This document shows positions 54,602 through 62,911 of a stretch of DNA of 64,000 nt, piece by piece (position 1 is the stretch's first letter; every line of letters starts with the position of its first letter). Both the position numbers and the translations under genes were made by a program. The notes under the pieces are model-generated. The model saw only the letters and a list, made by a program, of their open reading frames with translations, searched no databases and was not told the origin of the DNA. The stretch is from contig NZ_JAHEAG010000006.1 of assembly GCF_018596315.1 (NCBI RefSeq), forward strand, positions 242,229-306,228. The letters run 5' to 3'. The DNA is from Bradyrhizobium sp. SRL28. GTDB lineage: Bacteria; Pseudomonadota; Alphaproteobacteria; Rhizobiales; Xanthobacteraceae.

Positions 54602-55588
54602 TCACGGCATCGCAAATCGCAGCGTCTTGCCGCCGCTACTCATATCAACCGGCGCAAAGCCGATCGGCGCAAGTCCGCGGGTGCCGCAATCTCCCTGTTC
54701 CGATATCTCGAACTTGCTCTCACGCGTACAGAGCTGCTTCGGCCCGCCCCAGTTCAGCGGCTTGTCCCGGTATTTGACGGCGCGGTTTTCGCCATCGACG
54801 GCTTCGGCAAAGCTGTAGACCTGCTTCGGCTGGCCGGTCACGTCGGGATGCAGGCACTTGCCGGGATCGATGCGATACCAGCCGCGGCTGGTCACCGCCT
54901 TGCCGTCGTCGGTGGCGACCGCGGCCATGATCTTGTGCGGCGTGTCGTTGCACCAGGTCAGCCCCGAGGAGGAGGGCTTTTGCACGGCTTCGATCATGGT
55001 GGCGAAGAAATTTTGCGACTGCACGATGTCGGCGGCGAGCCCGCGGCTCTTCAGGAACGCGCTCAATGCGCCTTGCGTCTTCGGCCCGTCGACGCCGTCG
55101 ATCGGCGCGGCGTCATAGCCCGCGATGACAAGCAGCCGCTGGATGCCGGCCAGCCGCGCCTGCTCGTCGTCATATTCGGAATCCTCGGCGAGATAGGCGA
55201 CGAGGTTGCCGTCGTCGGTCCGCGTCGGCGTGATCTGGGTGAACGGCGCAGGCGTCTGGTTGCCGCGGCACTGGCGGGCGGCGGCGATGACGAAATTTTC
55301 CGGCGCGATGCATAGCATATCGCTGCCGTTCTGCGGGATCGGCGAAGCGCCGTAGACGCCGAGCGCGCGTGCATTCAGCAGGATGCGGTCGGCGGTCAAC
55401 GCGCCCTGCAGCACCACGCGGCAGGCGGCCGGATCGATCCGGAACCAGCCCCGCGTCGCGGTTGCCGCCTTGTCGTCGATGCCGATCGCGGCCTCGACCA
55501 CATAGCTCATGCGATTGCAGAGTTTCAGGTCGGCGAAGGCGGGCAGGGAGGAAACGAACAGCGAGATCGCCGCGGCGGGCACGGACAT
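54602..55588 (-). CDS. Exported protein with two DUF1036 domains around a peptidoglycan-binding-like segment
   Basis: 328 residues from ATG 55588. Signal peptide about 1-19 (ending PAFA). The first DUF1036 repeat (about 20-130) has LKLCNRMSYVVEAAIGI and RGWFRIDPAACRVVLQG. A helical linker (about 165-215) with LLVIAGYDAAPIDGVDGPKT resembles a peptidoglycan-binding domain. The second DUF1036 (about 225-328) has LTWCNDTPHKIMAAVA and RGWYRIDPGKC. The protein is likely periplasmic; function is unknown. The frame continues upstream to 55795 only because a palindromic repeat happens to be open, and I rejected that extension. Confidence 0.85.
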   Translation of the reverse strand: MSVPAAAISLFVSSLPAFADLKLCNRMSYVVEAAIGIDDKAATATRGWFRIDPAACRVVLQGALTADRILLNARALGVYGASPIPQNGSDMLCIAPENFVIAAARQCRGNQTPAPFTQITPTRTDDGNLVAYLAEDSEYDDEQARLAGIQRLLVIAGYDAAPIDGVDGPKTQGALSAFLKSRGLAADIVQSQNFFATMIEAVQKPSSSGLTWCNDTPHKIMAAVATDDGKAVTSRGWYRIDPGKCLHPDVTGQPKQVYSFAEAVDGENRAVKYRDKPLNWGGPKQLCTRESKFEISEQGDCGTRGLAPIGFAPVDMSSGGKTLRFAMP

Positions 55589-55635
55589 CAGGAAACGGGC
55601 CAATGCGGAGCGTGGCCGCTGTGATGCTCTCCGCT

Positions 55636-55763
55636 CGTCATGCCCGGGCTTGACCCGGGCATCCACGTCGTTCTTTCCGCCGGGAGCAAACAAGTCGTGG
55701 ATGGCCGGGCGCAGGCTAGCGGAAGCGACGCCGTCCTTCGGACTGCTATGCCCGGCCATGACG
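55636..55763. repeat. Palindromic intergenic repeat, family D, copy 4
   Basis: Starts CGTCATGCCCGGGCTTGACC and ends GCTATGCCCGGCCATGACG, with the extra GACGCCGTCC segment also seen in copy 1. Between the argB stop and the DUF1036 gene start. Confidence 0.88.
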
Positions 55764-55791
55764 AACCTTTTTCGCGTCGCCGCTTTGTGCA

Positions 55792-56688
55792 TCACTTGTG
55801 GATCAGCGTGCCGGTGCCTTGATTGGTAAACAACTCCAGCAGCACTGCGTGCTGCATCTTGCCATCGATGATGACGACGCCCTGCACGCCCTGTTCCAGC
55901 GCGTAGATGCAGGTCTCGACCTTCGGGATCATGCCACCGGAAATCGTGCCGTCGGCGATCAGTTTTCGTGCGTCCTTCACCGACAATTCCGGAATCAGCT
56001 TCTTCGACTTGTCGAGTACGCCGGGAACGTCGGTCAGCAGCAACAGCCGCTTGGCTTTCAGCGCACCCGCCACCGCGCCAGCAAAGGTGTCGGCGTTGAC
56101 GTTCAGCGTCTGGCCGTCATGCGAGGTCGCGAGCGGCGCCAGCACCGGGATCAGCTCATAGCCGATCAATTGATTCAGCAGCGTGAGATCGACCTTGTCG
56201 GGGTCGCCGACGAAGCCGAGATCGACGGCCTTTTCGATGTTGGAATCCGGATCGACCATGGTGCGCGTCGTCTTCGACGCCTTCACCATGTTGCCGTCCT
56301 TGCCGCTCAAGCCCACCGCCTTGCCGCCGGCTTCGTTGATGTAGCCGACCAGCTGCTTGTTGACCGAGCCCGCCAGCACCATCTCGACGATTTCGATGGT
56401 GGCGGCGTCGGTGATGCGAAGCCCGGCGGCGAATTCCGACTGGATGCCGAGCCGCTTGAGCATGGTCGCGATCTGCGGCCCGCCGCCATGCACCACCACC
56501 GGATTGATCGCGGTCTGCTCCAGCAGCACGATGTCGCGCGCGAACGCCTTGGCAGTTTCCTCGGCGCCCATGGCATGGCCACCATATTTGATGACGATGG
56601 TTTCCTCGTCATATTGCTGCATATGCGGCAGCGCTTCCGACAGGATGCGGGCCTGATCGAGCGGGCTGATATTCTGCGCTGATGTCAT
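55792..56688 (-). CDS. argB: Acetylglutamate kinase
   Basis: 298 residues from ATG 56688. The amino-acid kinase fold has IVIKYGGHAMG, VVHGGGPQIATMLKRLGI and the C-terminal LLLLTDVPGVLDK. It phosphorylates N-acetylglutamate in arginine synthesis and is usually feedback-inhibited by arginine. The frame to 56835 includes translated repeat DNA (family B copy 5) and is not used. It lies downstream of the engB-DUF423 pair. Confidence 0.97.
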   Translation of the reverse strand: MTSAQNISPLDQARILSEALPHMQQYDEETIVIKYGGHAMGAEETAKAFARDIVLLEQTAINPVVVHGGGPQIATMLKRLGIQSEFAAGLRITDAATIEIVEMVLAGSVNKQLVGYINEAGGKAVGLSGKDGNMVKASKTTRTMVDPDSNIEKAVDLGFVGDPDKVDLTLLNQLIGYELIPVLAPLATSHDGQTLNVNADTFAGAVAGALKAKRLLLLTDVPGVLDKSKKLIPELSVKDARKLIADGTISGGMIPKVETCIYALEQGVQGVVIIDGKMQHAVLLELFTNQGTGTLIHK

Positions 56689-56790
56689 GAAGCGGTTCTC
56701 GCCATTCCGGATGTCGGGCCGGGTTCTATCCGATTGGCGGGCAGGGCGCAAAGTGGGGGAATTGCGGAGGCTTGCGCTCTGGACGCAGGT

Positions 56791-56878
56791 GTAGCCCGGA
56801 TGCAGCGAAGCGAAATCCGGGGCCGCTCCCACCAACGATGCAGTTTTCCCGGATTGCGCTTCGCTCCATCCGGGCTAC
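56791..56878. repeat. Palindromic intergenic repeat, family B, copy 5
   Basis: Arms GTAGCCCGGATGCAGCGAAG and CTTCGCTCCATCCGGGCTAC (one mismatch). Between the DUF423 stop and the argB start. Confidence 0.88.
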
Positions 56879-56884
56879 GGAATT

Positions 56885-57256
56885 TTACCCTCGCTTCGGC
56901 CAGGCCGCCCCTACCGCCAGCGCCAGCCAGCTCACAATCAACAGCGTCCCACCCGTCGGCGCGGCCATCGGAAACAAGCCTCGCCCCGCATAGTGCCGCA
57001 ATGTCAGGTCGCCGGCGAACAGGCCTGCCGCAATCACGAAGCCGAAGGCGGCCACGATGCCGATGCGGCCATGGACAATCCCACGCTCCGCCAGCGCGAC
57101 GGCACCCAATACCGCGCTGGCGTGAAACAGCAGCATCGACGACGCCGAGGCCAGCCGCGACGCGTCCGCGCCATGGGCGGAGGCCGCCGCCAGCATGACG
57201 CCGTCGGCGCCCATGATGGCGGCCACCACGATCAGGATACGGCCCGTGCGGTTCAT
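56885..57256 (-). CDS. DUF423 inner-membrane protein
   Basis: 123 residues with four predicted helices. The sequence MLLFHASAVLGAVAL and LFAGDLTLRHYAG match DUF423 membrane proteins of unknown function. Its ATG overlaps the engB stop (ATGA at 57256), so it is translationally coupled to engB. Confidence 0.9.
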   Translation of the reverse strand: MNRTGRILIVVAAIMGADGVMLAAASAHGADASRLASASSMLLFHASAVLGAVALAERGIVHGRIGIVAAFGFVIAAGLFAGDLTLRHYAGRGLFPMAAPTGGTLLIVSWLALAVGAAWPKRG

Positions 57257-57906
57257 CAGGCGCGCTCACTCAACAGGCGCACCATCGCGGCGCGCAATTC
57301 CGGCATGCCAGCGCCGGAGCGCGAGGATGTCACCAGCACTTCCGGAAACGCGGCCGGGTGCTTGGCGAGTGCCGTAATGGTCTCGGCGATGGTCTTTTCG
57401 AGTTCTGCCTTCTTCACCTGGTCCGCCTTGGTCAGCACCACCTGATAGCTCACGGCGGACTTGTCCAGCGTCTTCAGCACGTCCTGGTCGACATCCTTGA
57501 TGCCGTGGCGCGCGTCGATCAGCACATAGACCCGCGCCAGCGTGGCGCGTCCCTGCAGGAACTGATGGATCAGCTTGGTCCAGGACGCGACCTGGGTTTT
57601 TGGCGCCGAGGCGTAGCCATAGCCGGGCATGTCGACCAGCCGCAGTCCCGCGCGGTCGGGGCCGTCGAAGAAGATCAGCTCCTGGGTGCGGCCCGGCGTA
57701 TGCGAGGTGCGCGCCAGCGCGTTGCGGCCGGTGAGCGCATTGATCAGGCTCGATTTGCCGACATTGGAGCGGCCGGCAAACGCCACTTCCATGCCCGCCA
57801 TCGGCGGCAGCGTCTCGATCGAGGGCGAGGCCCAGACGAACTTCCATTCGCCGGCGAAGAGTTTTCGGCCCTCTTCGATCAGCTTCGCATCAGTCTCGGC
57901 GGTCAT
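57256..57906 (-). CDS. engB: Ribosome biogenesis GTPase EngB (YsxC/YihA)
   Basis: 216 residues. G1 GRSNVGKSSL (45-54), the switch II region LVDMPGYGYA and G4 LTKADQ define the EngB branch of TrmE-Era GTPases. It is essential for assembly of the large ribosomal subunit in many bacteria. Downstream of yidC with a family D repeat between them. Confidence 0.96.
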   Translation of the reverse strand: MTAETDAKLIEEGRKLFAGEWKFVWASPSIETLPPMAGMEVAFAGRSNVGKSSLINALTGRNALARTSHTPGRTQELIFFDGPDRAGLRLVDMPGYGYASAPKTQVASWTKLIHQFLQGRATLARVYVLIDARHGIKDVDQDVLKTLDKSAVSYQVVLTKADQVKKAELEKTIAETITALAKHPAAFPEVLVTSSRSGAGMPELRAAMVRLLSERA

Positions 57907-57924
57907 GCGAAGGTTCTTTCCATT

Positions 57925-58054
57925 GCATGGCCGGGCAAAGGCTTGAAGCGCGTCTTCGCGCTAGATGTCCCGGCCATCCACGTCTTTCTTTTCGCAGTCC
58001 TAAAACGTGGATGCCCGGGACATTTGCGCTTCGCGCTTTTGCCCGGGCATAACG
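57925..58054. repeat. Palindromic intergenic repeat, family D, copy 5
   Basis: Starts CATGGCCGGGCAAAGGCTTG and ends TTTTGCCCGGGCATAACG, inner pair CCACGTCTTTC / CGTGGATG. It separates yidC from engB. Confidence 0.82.
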
Positions 58055-58072
58055 TCCTCGATGGAATTGTGA

Positions 58073-59971
58073 CTAAACGGTCGAGTTCTTAGTCTCAGTC
58101 TTTAGGCTTTTTTTTTGAAACGTCGACTTGATGTTGTCGAACAGCTCCACCTTCACGCCGTTCTTGCGCATGATGTAGCTCTGCTGCAGCACCGAGAGCA
58201 GGTTGTTCCAGGCCCAGTAGATCACGAGTCCTGCCGGGAACGAGGCCAGCATGAAGGTGAAGATCAGCGGCATCCAGTCGAAGATCATCTTCTGGGTCGG
58301 ATCCGGCGGCGTCGGGTTCAGCTTCATCTGGAACCACATCGTGATGCCCATGATGATCGGCCAGACGCCGAGCATCAGGTATGGACCGACCACCGGTCCC
58401 AGCATCATCGGATCCCACGGGATCAGCCCGAACAGGTTGAAAATCGTGGTCGGGTCGTGCGCCGAGAGATCCTTGATCCAGCCGTAGAACGGCGCGTGGC
58501 GCATTTCGATGGTGACGAACAGCACCTTGTAGAGCGAGAAGAACACCGGGATCTGCAGCGCGATGGGAAGACAACCGGCGATCGGGTTGATCTTCTCCTT
58601 GCGGTAGATCTCCATCATCTCCTGCTGCTGCTTCTGGCGGTCGTCGGGATAACGCTCCTTCAGCGCCGCCAGTTGCGGCTGCACCGACTTCATCTTCGCC
58701 ATCGAGGCGTAGGATTTGTTGGCGAGCGGGAAGAACACCAGCTTGATCAGCACGGTCACCAGCAGAATGGAGACGCCGAAATTGCCGAACAGATGGAAGA
58801 AATAGTCGAGCAACAGGAACATCGGCTTGGTGATGAAGTAGAACCAGCCCCAATCGATCAGCAGGTCGAAATGGTTCAGCCCGAGTTGCTGGTTGTAGCC
58901 GCCATGGCCGGCGAACGGGAAATTGATGCCGACGACGCCGGCTTCCTTGGCCCCCGCAAACAGCCGCGCATTGGCGCTGCCGGTGCCGCCGATCGCAATG
59001 GTCTGCGGATCCTGCAGGTAATCGGCCTGATACCGAACCTTGGCGCCCGGTTCGGCGAGAAAGCGGGCCTTGAGGCGTGCCGTCGTCTCGGGCAACAGCG
59101 CTGCGGCCCAATATTTGTCGGTGATGCCGAGCCAGCCGTTCGTTACATTGAACTCAAAACCACGCCCGCCATTGCCCAGAACAGGCGCCTCGGCGACGGC
59201 CTTGTAGCCGTGCTCCTGCAGGCCTTTTTCACCGAGATAGCCGATCAGGCCTTCATGAAGGATGTAGTAGCCCGAGACCTCCGGCGTGCCGTGGCGAGAG
59301 ATAAGGGCGAACGGATAGAGCGTGACCGGCGCACTGCCGACGTTGACGACGTCGTCCTTGACGGTGAAGAGATAGCGGTCGTCGATCGCAATGGTGCGGC
59401 GGAAGGTGAGACCCTCGCCATTGTCCCATTTCAGCATCACCGGGTTGCTCGTCGACAGCGGGCCCGAGCCCTCCTGCTGCCACACCGTATCGCGGTCGGG
59501 AAGCCGCGCCGTCGAGCCCGAGGCGGCGACCCAGCCGAACTCGGCATAATAGGGATGAGCCGTGTTCGAAGGCGAGAACAGCACGATTGCGGGCGACTTC
59601 GGATCGACGGTGTCGCGGAACTTCTCCAGCGACAGGTCGTCGATGCGCGCGCCCTTCAGCGCGATGCTGCCGGAAAGCCGCGGCGTTTCGATCTTGATGC
59701 GGGGCGAGGCCGCAATGGCGGCGTCACGGCTGACGACCGGCTGAGCCGCGCCCGGCTGGCCGGCTGGCGTGGTGGCGGAAGGCGTCGCGCCCGGTTGCGG
59801 GGTGGTGGAGCCGGGGGTGGTCGTCTGCGGCGACGACTTGGCGAGCTCGGCCTGGGTCTGGGTTTGCAGGCGCTGCCGCTCCATCTGCGGCATGTTGTAG
59901 AAATACTGCCAGGCGATCAGCACAAGGCCGGACAGAATGACGGCGAGGATGGTGTTGCGATTATCGGTCAT
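58073..59971 (-). CDS. yidC: Membrane protein insertase YidC
   Basis: 632 residues from ATG 59971 (an upstream ATG at 59995 would add 8). Helix 1 is at about 8-28, then a Gln/Pro/Thr-rich linker and a large periplasmic beta-sandwich domain (about 85-340). The conserved five-helix insertase core has YASMAKMKSVQPQLAALKER and then NPIAGCLPIALQIPVFFSLY. It inserts and folds inner-membrane proteins, alone or with SecYEG. It begins 20 bases after rnpA; the yidD gene usually found between them is absent. Confidence 0.97.
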   Translation of the reverse strand: MTDNRNTILAVILSGLVLIAWQYFYNMPQMERQRLQTQTQAELAKSSPQTTTPGSTTPQPGATPSATTPAGQPGAAQPVVSRDAAIAASPRIKIETPRLSGSIALKGARIDDLSLEKFRDTVDPKSPAIVLFSPSNTAHPYYAEFGWVAASGSTARLPDRDTVWQQEGSGPLSTSNPVMLKWDNGEGLTFRRTIAIDDRYLFTVKDDVVNVGSAPVTLYPFALISRHGTPEVSGYYILHEGLIGYLGEKGLQEHGYKAVAEAPVLGNGGRGFEFNVTNGWLGITDKYWAAALLPETTARLKARFLAEPGAKVRYQADYLQDPQTIAIGGTGSANARLFAGAKEAGVVGINFPFAGHGGYNQQLGLNHFDLLIDWGWFYFITKPMFLLLDYFFHLFGNFGVSILLVTVLIKLVFFPLANKSYASMAKMKSVQPQLAALKERYPDDRQKQQQEMMEIYRKEKINPIAGCLPIALQIPVFFSLYKVLFVTIEMRHAPFYGWIKDLSAHDPTTIFNLFGLIPWDPMMLGPVVGPYLMLGVWPIIMGITMWFQMKLNPTPPDPTQKMIFDWMPLIFTFMLASFPAGLVIYWAWNNLLSVLQQSYIMRKNGVKVELFDNIKSTFQKKSLKTETKNSTV

Positions 59972-59991
59972 CGTTTTTGAGGTCTCGCCAT

Positions 59992-60423
59992 TCAATTCGG
60001 GGTGCGGCTCGCGCCGCCGTTTTGTTTTGACGCGTTTTCTTGACGCGAACCGGTATCCACTTCGCTCGAAAACGCTTTGGTGCCGCTCTGTGGTTTCGGC
60101 TGCCGGTCGAGGCGATGCAGCGCCGAACGGAGATCGTCGAGCATGGTTGCGAAGTCGCGGGTGAGCGCGGCCCGGCGACCTACCAGCACATAATCATGGT
60201 GTGGTCGCATGGATATGACGTCCAGCCGCTTCACGAGTTCGCGAAGCCGGCGCCGGATGCGATTGCGCTCGGTGGCGGTACCGTTCTTTTTGGTAACGGT
60301 GAAACCGATCCGGATCGGGCCGTCATCGTCGCGGGAGCGGCCCTGCACCACGAAGGCAGCGCTGTTCGCCCGCGTGCCATTGGCAACGGCGAGAAAGTCC
60401 GCCCGCTGCCTCAGCCGATCCAT
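59992..60423 (-). CDS. rnpA: Ribonuclease P protein component
   Basis: 143 residues, GGAG upstream of ATG 60423. The signature GFTVTKKNGTATERNRIRRR is intact. It assists the catalytic RNase P RNA in maturing tRNA 5' ends. About 25 unconserved C-terminal residues extend the core. Between rpmH and yidC, the conserved order. Confidence 0.95.
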   Translation of the reverse strand: MDRLRQRADFLAVANGTRANSAAFVVQGRSRDDDGPIRIGFTVTKKNGTATERNRIRRRLRELVKRLDVISMRPHHDYVLVGRRAALTRDFATMLDDLRSALHRLDRQPKPQSGTKAFSSEVDTGSRQENASKQNGGASRTPN

Positions 60424-60448
60424 GAATGAAATCTCCGGAAGATCCGGC

Positions 60449-60583
60449 TCAGGCGCTCAGACGCTTGCGGCCACGCGCACGGCGAGCGGCGAGAACCTTG
60501 CGGCCGCCGGCGGTGGCGAGACGGGCGCGGAAGCCGTGACGGCGCTTGCGCACCAGTTTGCTGGGTTGATAAGTCCGCTTCAC
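60449..60583 (-). CDS. rpmH: Ribosomal protein bL34
   Basis: 44 residues beginning (M)KRTYQPSKLVRKRRHGFRAR. The start codon is GTG at 60583 with GGAG eight bases upstream. Conserved throughout bacteria; part of the 50S subunit. First gene of the rpmH-rnpA-yidC run. Confidence 0.97.
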   Translation of the reverse strand: MKRTYQPSKLVRKRRHGFRARLATAGGRKVLAARRARGRKRLSA

Positions 60584-60721
60584 GGGTAGTTCTCCGCTGA
60601 CCGGGCAATTTGCCTGTTGGATTGATGCGTCCGGTGATGCGGGCCGGCCCGAAAAAGGGCCAGTTACGGCCCAAACGAGCCGCCCCCGGTGGAACCGGGC
60701 CATCGCGGACAGTTGGCGCGG

Positions 60722-60750
60722 CTTATACGGGAGCGACCTGTTTTCGTCAA
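60722..60750 (-). promoter_or_regulatory. Promoter of the rpmH-rnpA-yidC operon
   Basis: On the minus strand TTGACG, 17 bases, TATAAG: nearly ideal spacing and hexamers for a primary sigma factor. The predicted start is near 60715, about 130 bases before the rpmH start codon. The rest of the 413-base gap (60584-60996) shows no gene or repeat. Confidence 0.65.
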
Positions 60751-60996
60751 TGTCGGGGGTTGCCCCGGCAGCTGTTCTTTGAAACGTCGCAATTGGGGCG
60801 AATATATCTGTTTTCGCGGGGTTTTTAGGGGCGAGACGGCGGCGTGCCCGGACCCATCGGAACACCAGGACATTAGCGATCGGTAATTTGACCGCACGGT
60901 GGCCCAAACGCATCCTCGGAAGCAGTGTACGGGTCAGGACCAGCGTCGGCCCTGTGTCCGGCGGGCTCCAACACAGCGATATCAAGGCGGATATTC

Positions 60997-62472
60997 GTGT
61001 CAGCGACCGACGACCAGTCGACCCCTCAAGCGCCGCGGCCCCCGGGCTCGCGTCGGCTCGGCTTGTCAGGCAAGCTTTTGCTGCTCACCATCCCCTTGGT
61101 GATGATCGCACTCCTGATGATCTATGTGCCTTCGATCGCGAATTTCTGGACCAACCGGCTGAACGACCGCCTCGCGGCGGCCAACACCGCCGCCCTGGTG
61201 CTGGATGCCGCGCCGCTCGGCATGGTGCCGGATTCGCTGGCGCGGCAGATCCTGACCAGCGTCGGCGCCCGCGCGGTCGCCATCAAGATGGGACAGCAGC
61301 GCCGGCTGCTCGCCAGCGCCGACCTGCCGGCGGCGATCGACCGCGATATCGACATGCGGACCCTGACGGTGTGGTCCGCGATCGTCGAGTCCTTTGAGAT
61401 CATGTTGGAGACCGGCAACCAGACCATCCGTGTGGTCGGGCCCGCGCCCGGCGGCGCGCAATTCATCGAGGTGGTGGTCGATGAAAAGCCGTTGCGGTTG
61501 GCGATGTACCGCTTTTCCCGCAATTTGCTGCTGGTCTCGCTGGGGATCGCAATGCTCGCCGCGGGGCTGGTCTACCTCGCGTTGCATTTTCTGTTTGTGC
61601 GGCCAATGCGGCGGCTGACTGCAAATCTCGTCGGCTTCCACGAAAACCCGGAAAGTGCGGCGCGCATCATCGTGCCGAGCCAGCGCGGCGACGAGATCGG
61701 CGTTGCCGAGCGCGAATTGTCCGACATGCAGCGCGACCTCGTCTCGATGCTCTCGCAGAAGAGCCGGCTCGCCGCGCTCGGCCTCGCCGTGTCGAAGATC
61801 AACCACGATCTGCGCAATCTCCTGGCGTCCTCGCAATTGCTGTCGGACCAGCTCGCCAGCGTGCCGGATCCGCGGGTGCAGCGCTTTGCGCCGAAACTGA
61901 TGCGCTCGCTGGAGCGCGCCATCGATTTCTGCCAGTCGACGCTTTCCTATGGCCGCGCCCAGGAGGCCGAGCCCGACCGCCGGATGATCCTGGTCGAGCC
62001 CGTGGTGACCGAGGTGCGCGAATCCGCAGGCCTTGCCGCCGACGCCTCTATCACCTGGATCAGCGCGATCGAGCGCTCCCTCTCGATCGACGCCGATCCG
62101 GACCAGTTGTTTCGCGTGCTCCTCAACCTGGTGCGCAACGCCGCCCAGGCGCTGGAAAGCGCCAAGGGCGATGCCGCGACCTTGCAGATCCGCATCACCG
62201 GCCGCCGCGAAGGCTCGGTCGCGATCATCGAGGTTTCCGACACCGGCCCCGGCGTGCCGGCGAAGGCGCGCGAGCATCTGTTCGAGGCGTTCCAGACCTC
62301 CGGCCGCCCCGGCGGTAGCGGGCTCGGGCTCGCGATCGCCGCCGAACTGGTCCGCGCCCATGGCGGCGACATCCATCTGGTCGAAGGCACCATCGGCGCC
62401 ACCTTCCGGGTCTCGATTCCCGACCGCCCGGTGGAACTGCAGAGCGTCCGCAACGAACGGGCGCGGGCGTAA
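60997..62472 (+). CDS. Orphan membrane sensor histidine kinase
   Basis: 491 residues from GTG 60997 (AAGGCGG upstream). Helix 1 at about 26-46, a small periplasmic domain to about 175, helix 2 at about 176-201, then a HAMP linker. The phosphoacceptor helix has His270 in SKINHDLRNLLASSQLL, a non-standard H-box. The ATPase domain has LNLVRNAAQALE, SDTGPGVP and GSGLGLAIAAELV. No response regulator is next to it, so the partner is unknown. It diverges from rpmH. Confidence 0.92.
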   Translation: MSATDDQSTPQAPRPPGSRRLGLSGKLLLLTIPLVMIALLMIYVPSIANFWTNRLNDRLAAANTAALVLDAAPLGMVPDSLARQILTSVGARAVAIKMGQQRRLLASADLPAAIDRDIDMRTLTVWSAIVESFEIMLETGNQTIRVVGPAPGGAQFIEVVVDEKPLRLAMYRFSRNLLLVSLGIAMLAAGLVYLALHFLFVRPMRRLTANLVGFHENPESAARIIVPSQRGDEIGVAERELSDMQRDLVSMLSQKSRLAALGLAVSKINHDLRNLLASSQLLSDQLASVPDPRVQRFAPKLMRSLERAIDFCQSTLSYGRAQEAEPDRRMILVEPVVTEVRESAGLAADASITWISAIERSLSIDADPDQLFRVLLNLVRNAAQALESAKGDAATLQIRITGRREGSVAIIEVSDTGPGVPAKAREHLFEAFQTSGRPGGSGLGLAIAAELVRAHGGDIHLVEGTIGATFRVSIPDRPVELQSVRNERARA

Positions 62473-62478
62473 TTTCCA

Positions 62479-62595
62479 CGTCATTCCCCGATGGGCAATT
62501 GCACATCTGAGGGCGATCCAAAGTATCGAACCCGGAATCTCGATGTGATTACAGGGAGATTCCACCTCCCCGCTACCATCCGTTCCGGAATGACG
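62479..62595. repeat. Palindromic intergenic repeat, family F
   Basis: Starts CGTCATTCCCCGATGGGCAA, has CCGGAATCTCGA in the centre and ends GTTCCGGAATGACG. It is between the sensor kinase and tRNA-Arg. Only one copy is in the window. Confidence 0.7.
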
Positions 62596-62750
62596 TTGAA
62601 TTAACTGCCTCGGATTCGTCGGGCAGAACCTGCCTTCCGAGACCTTGCAAAGCGAGGCCGGAGCGGGTAGCTAAAGCGCTCTTTCGCGACCGTCCGGACC
62701 TTATTCGGACGCATCCGGGCCCCTTAAGGCCCAAATGCACAAGCGAAAAC

Positions 62751-62827
62751 GCGCCCGTAGCTCAGCTGGATAGAGCACCAGACTACGAATCTGGGGGTCA
62801 GGAGTTCGAATCTCTTCGGGCGCGCCA
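62751..62827 (+). tRNA. tRNA-Arg, anticodon ACG, CCA encoded
   Basis: 77 bases. The acceptor arms GCGCCCG and CGGGCGC pair fully, with discriminator G and genomic CCA. The anticodon loop CTACGAA gives ACG (read as ICG after editing). The D arm has AGCTCAGCTGGATAGAGC and the T arm GGAGTTCGAATCTCTTC. It decodes CGN codons. Arg tRNAs are common island attachment sites, and the gene 85 bases downstream is compositionally different. Confidence 0.96.
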
Positions 62828-62911
62828 AAACTTCACCATTCCAGAACAAAACTGGGCACAAGGTCCGCTACTAGCCCGAAGCGGACGTCGGACCGGCCGA
62901 TGTAAGTGGGT

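Noticed and set aside
55589..55795. N-terminal extension of the DUF1036 protein (MMHKAATRKRF...)
   Set aside because: Encoded by a family D palindromic repeat; the signal peptide begins at 55588.
58115..59980. 621-codon plus-strand frame opposite yidC
   Set aside because: Antisense shadow; low-complexity Arg/Gln/Glu-rich translation.
60584..60996. Possible replication origin next to rpmH
   Set aside because: In some bacteria oriC/dnaA lies beside rpmH, but I found no dnaA, no DnaA-box cluster and no AT-rich unwinding region here.
61066..62565. 499-codon minus-strand frame opposite the orphan sensor kinase
   Set aside because: Antisense shadow with no domain; the sense frame has complete kinase motifs.
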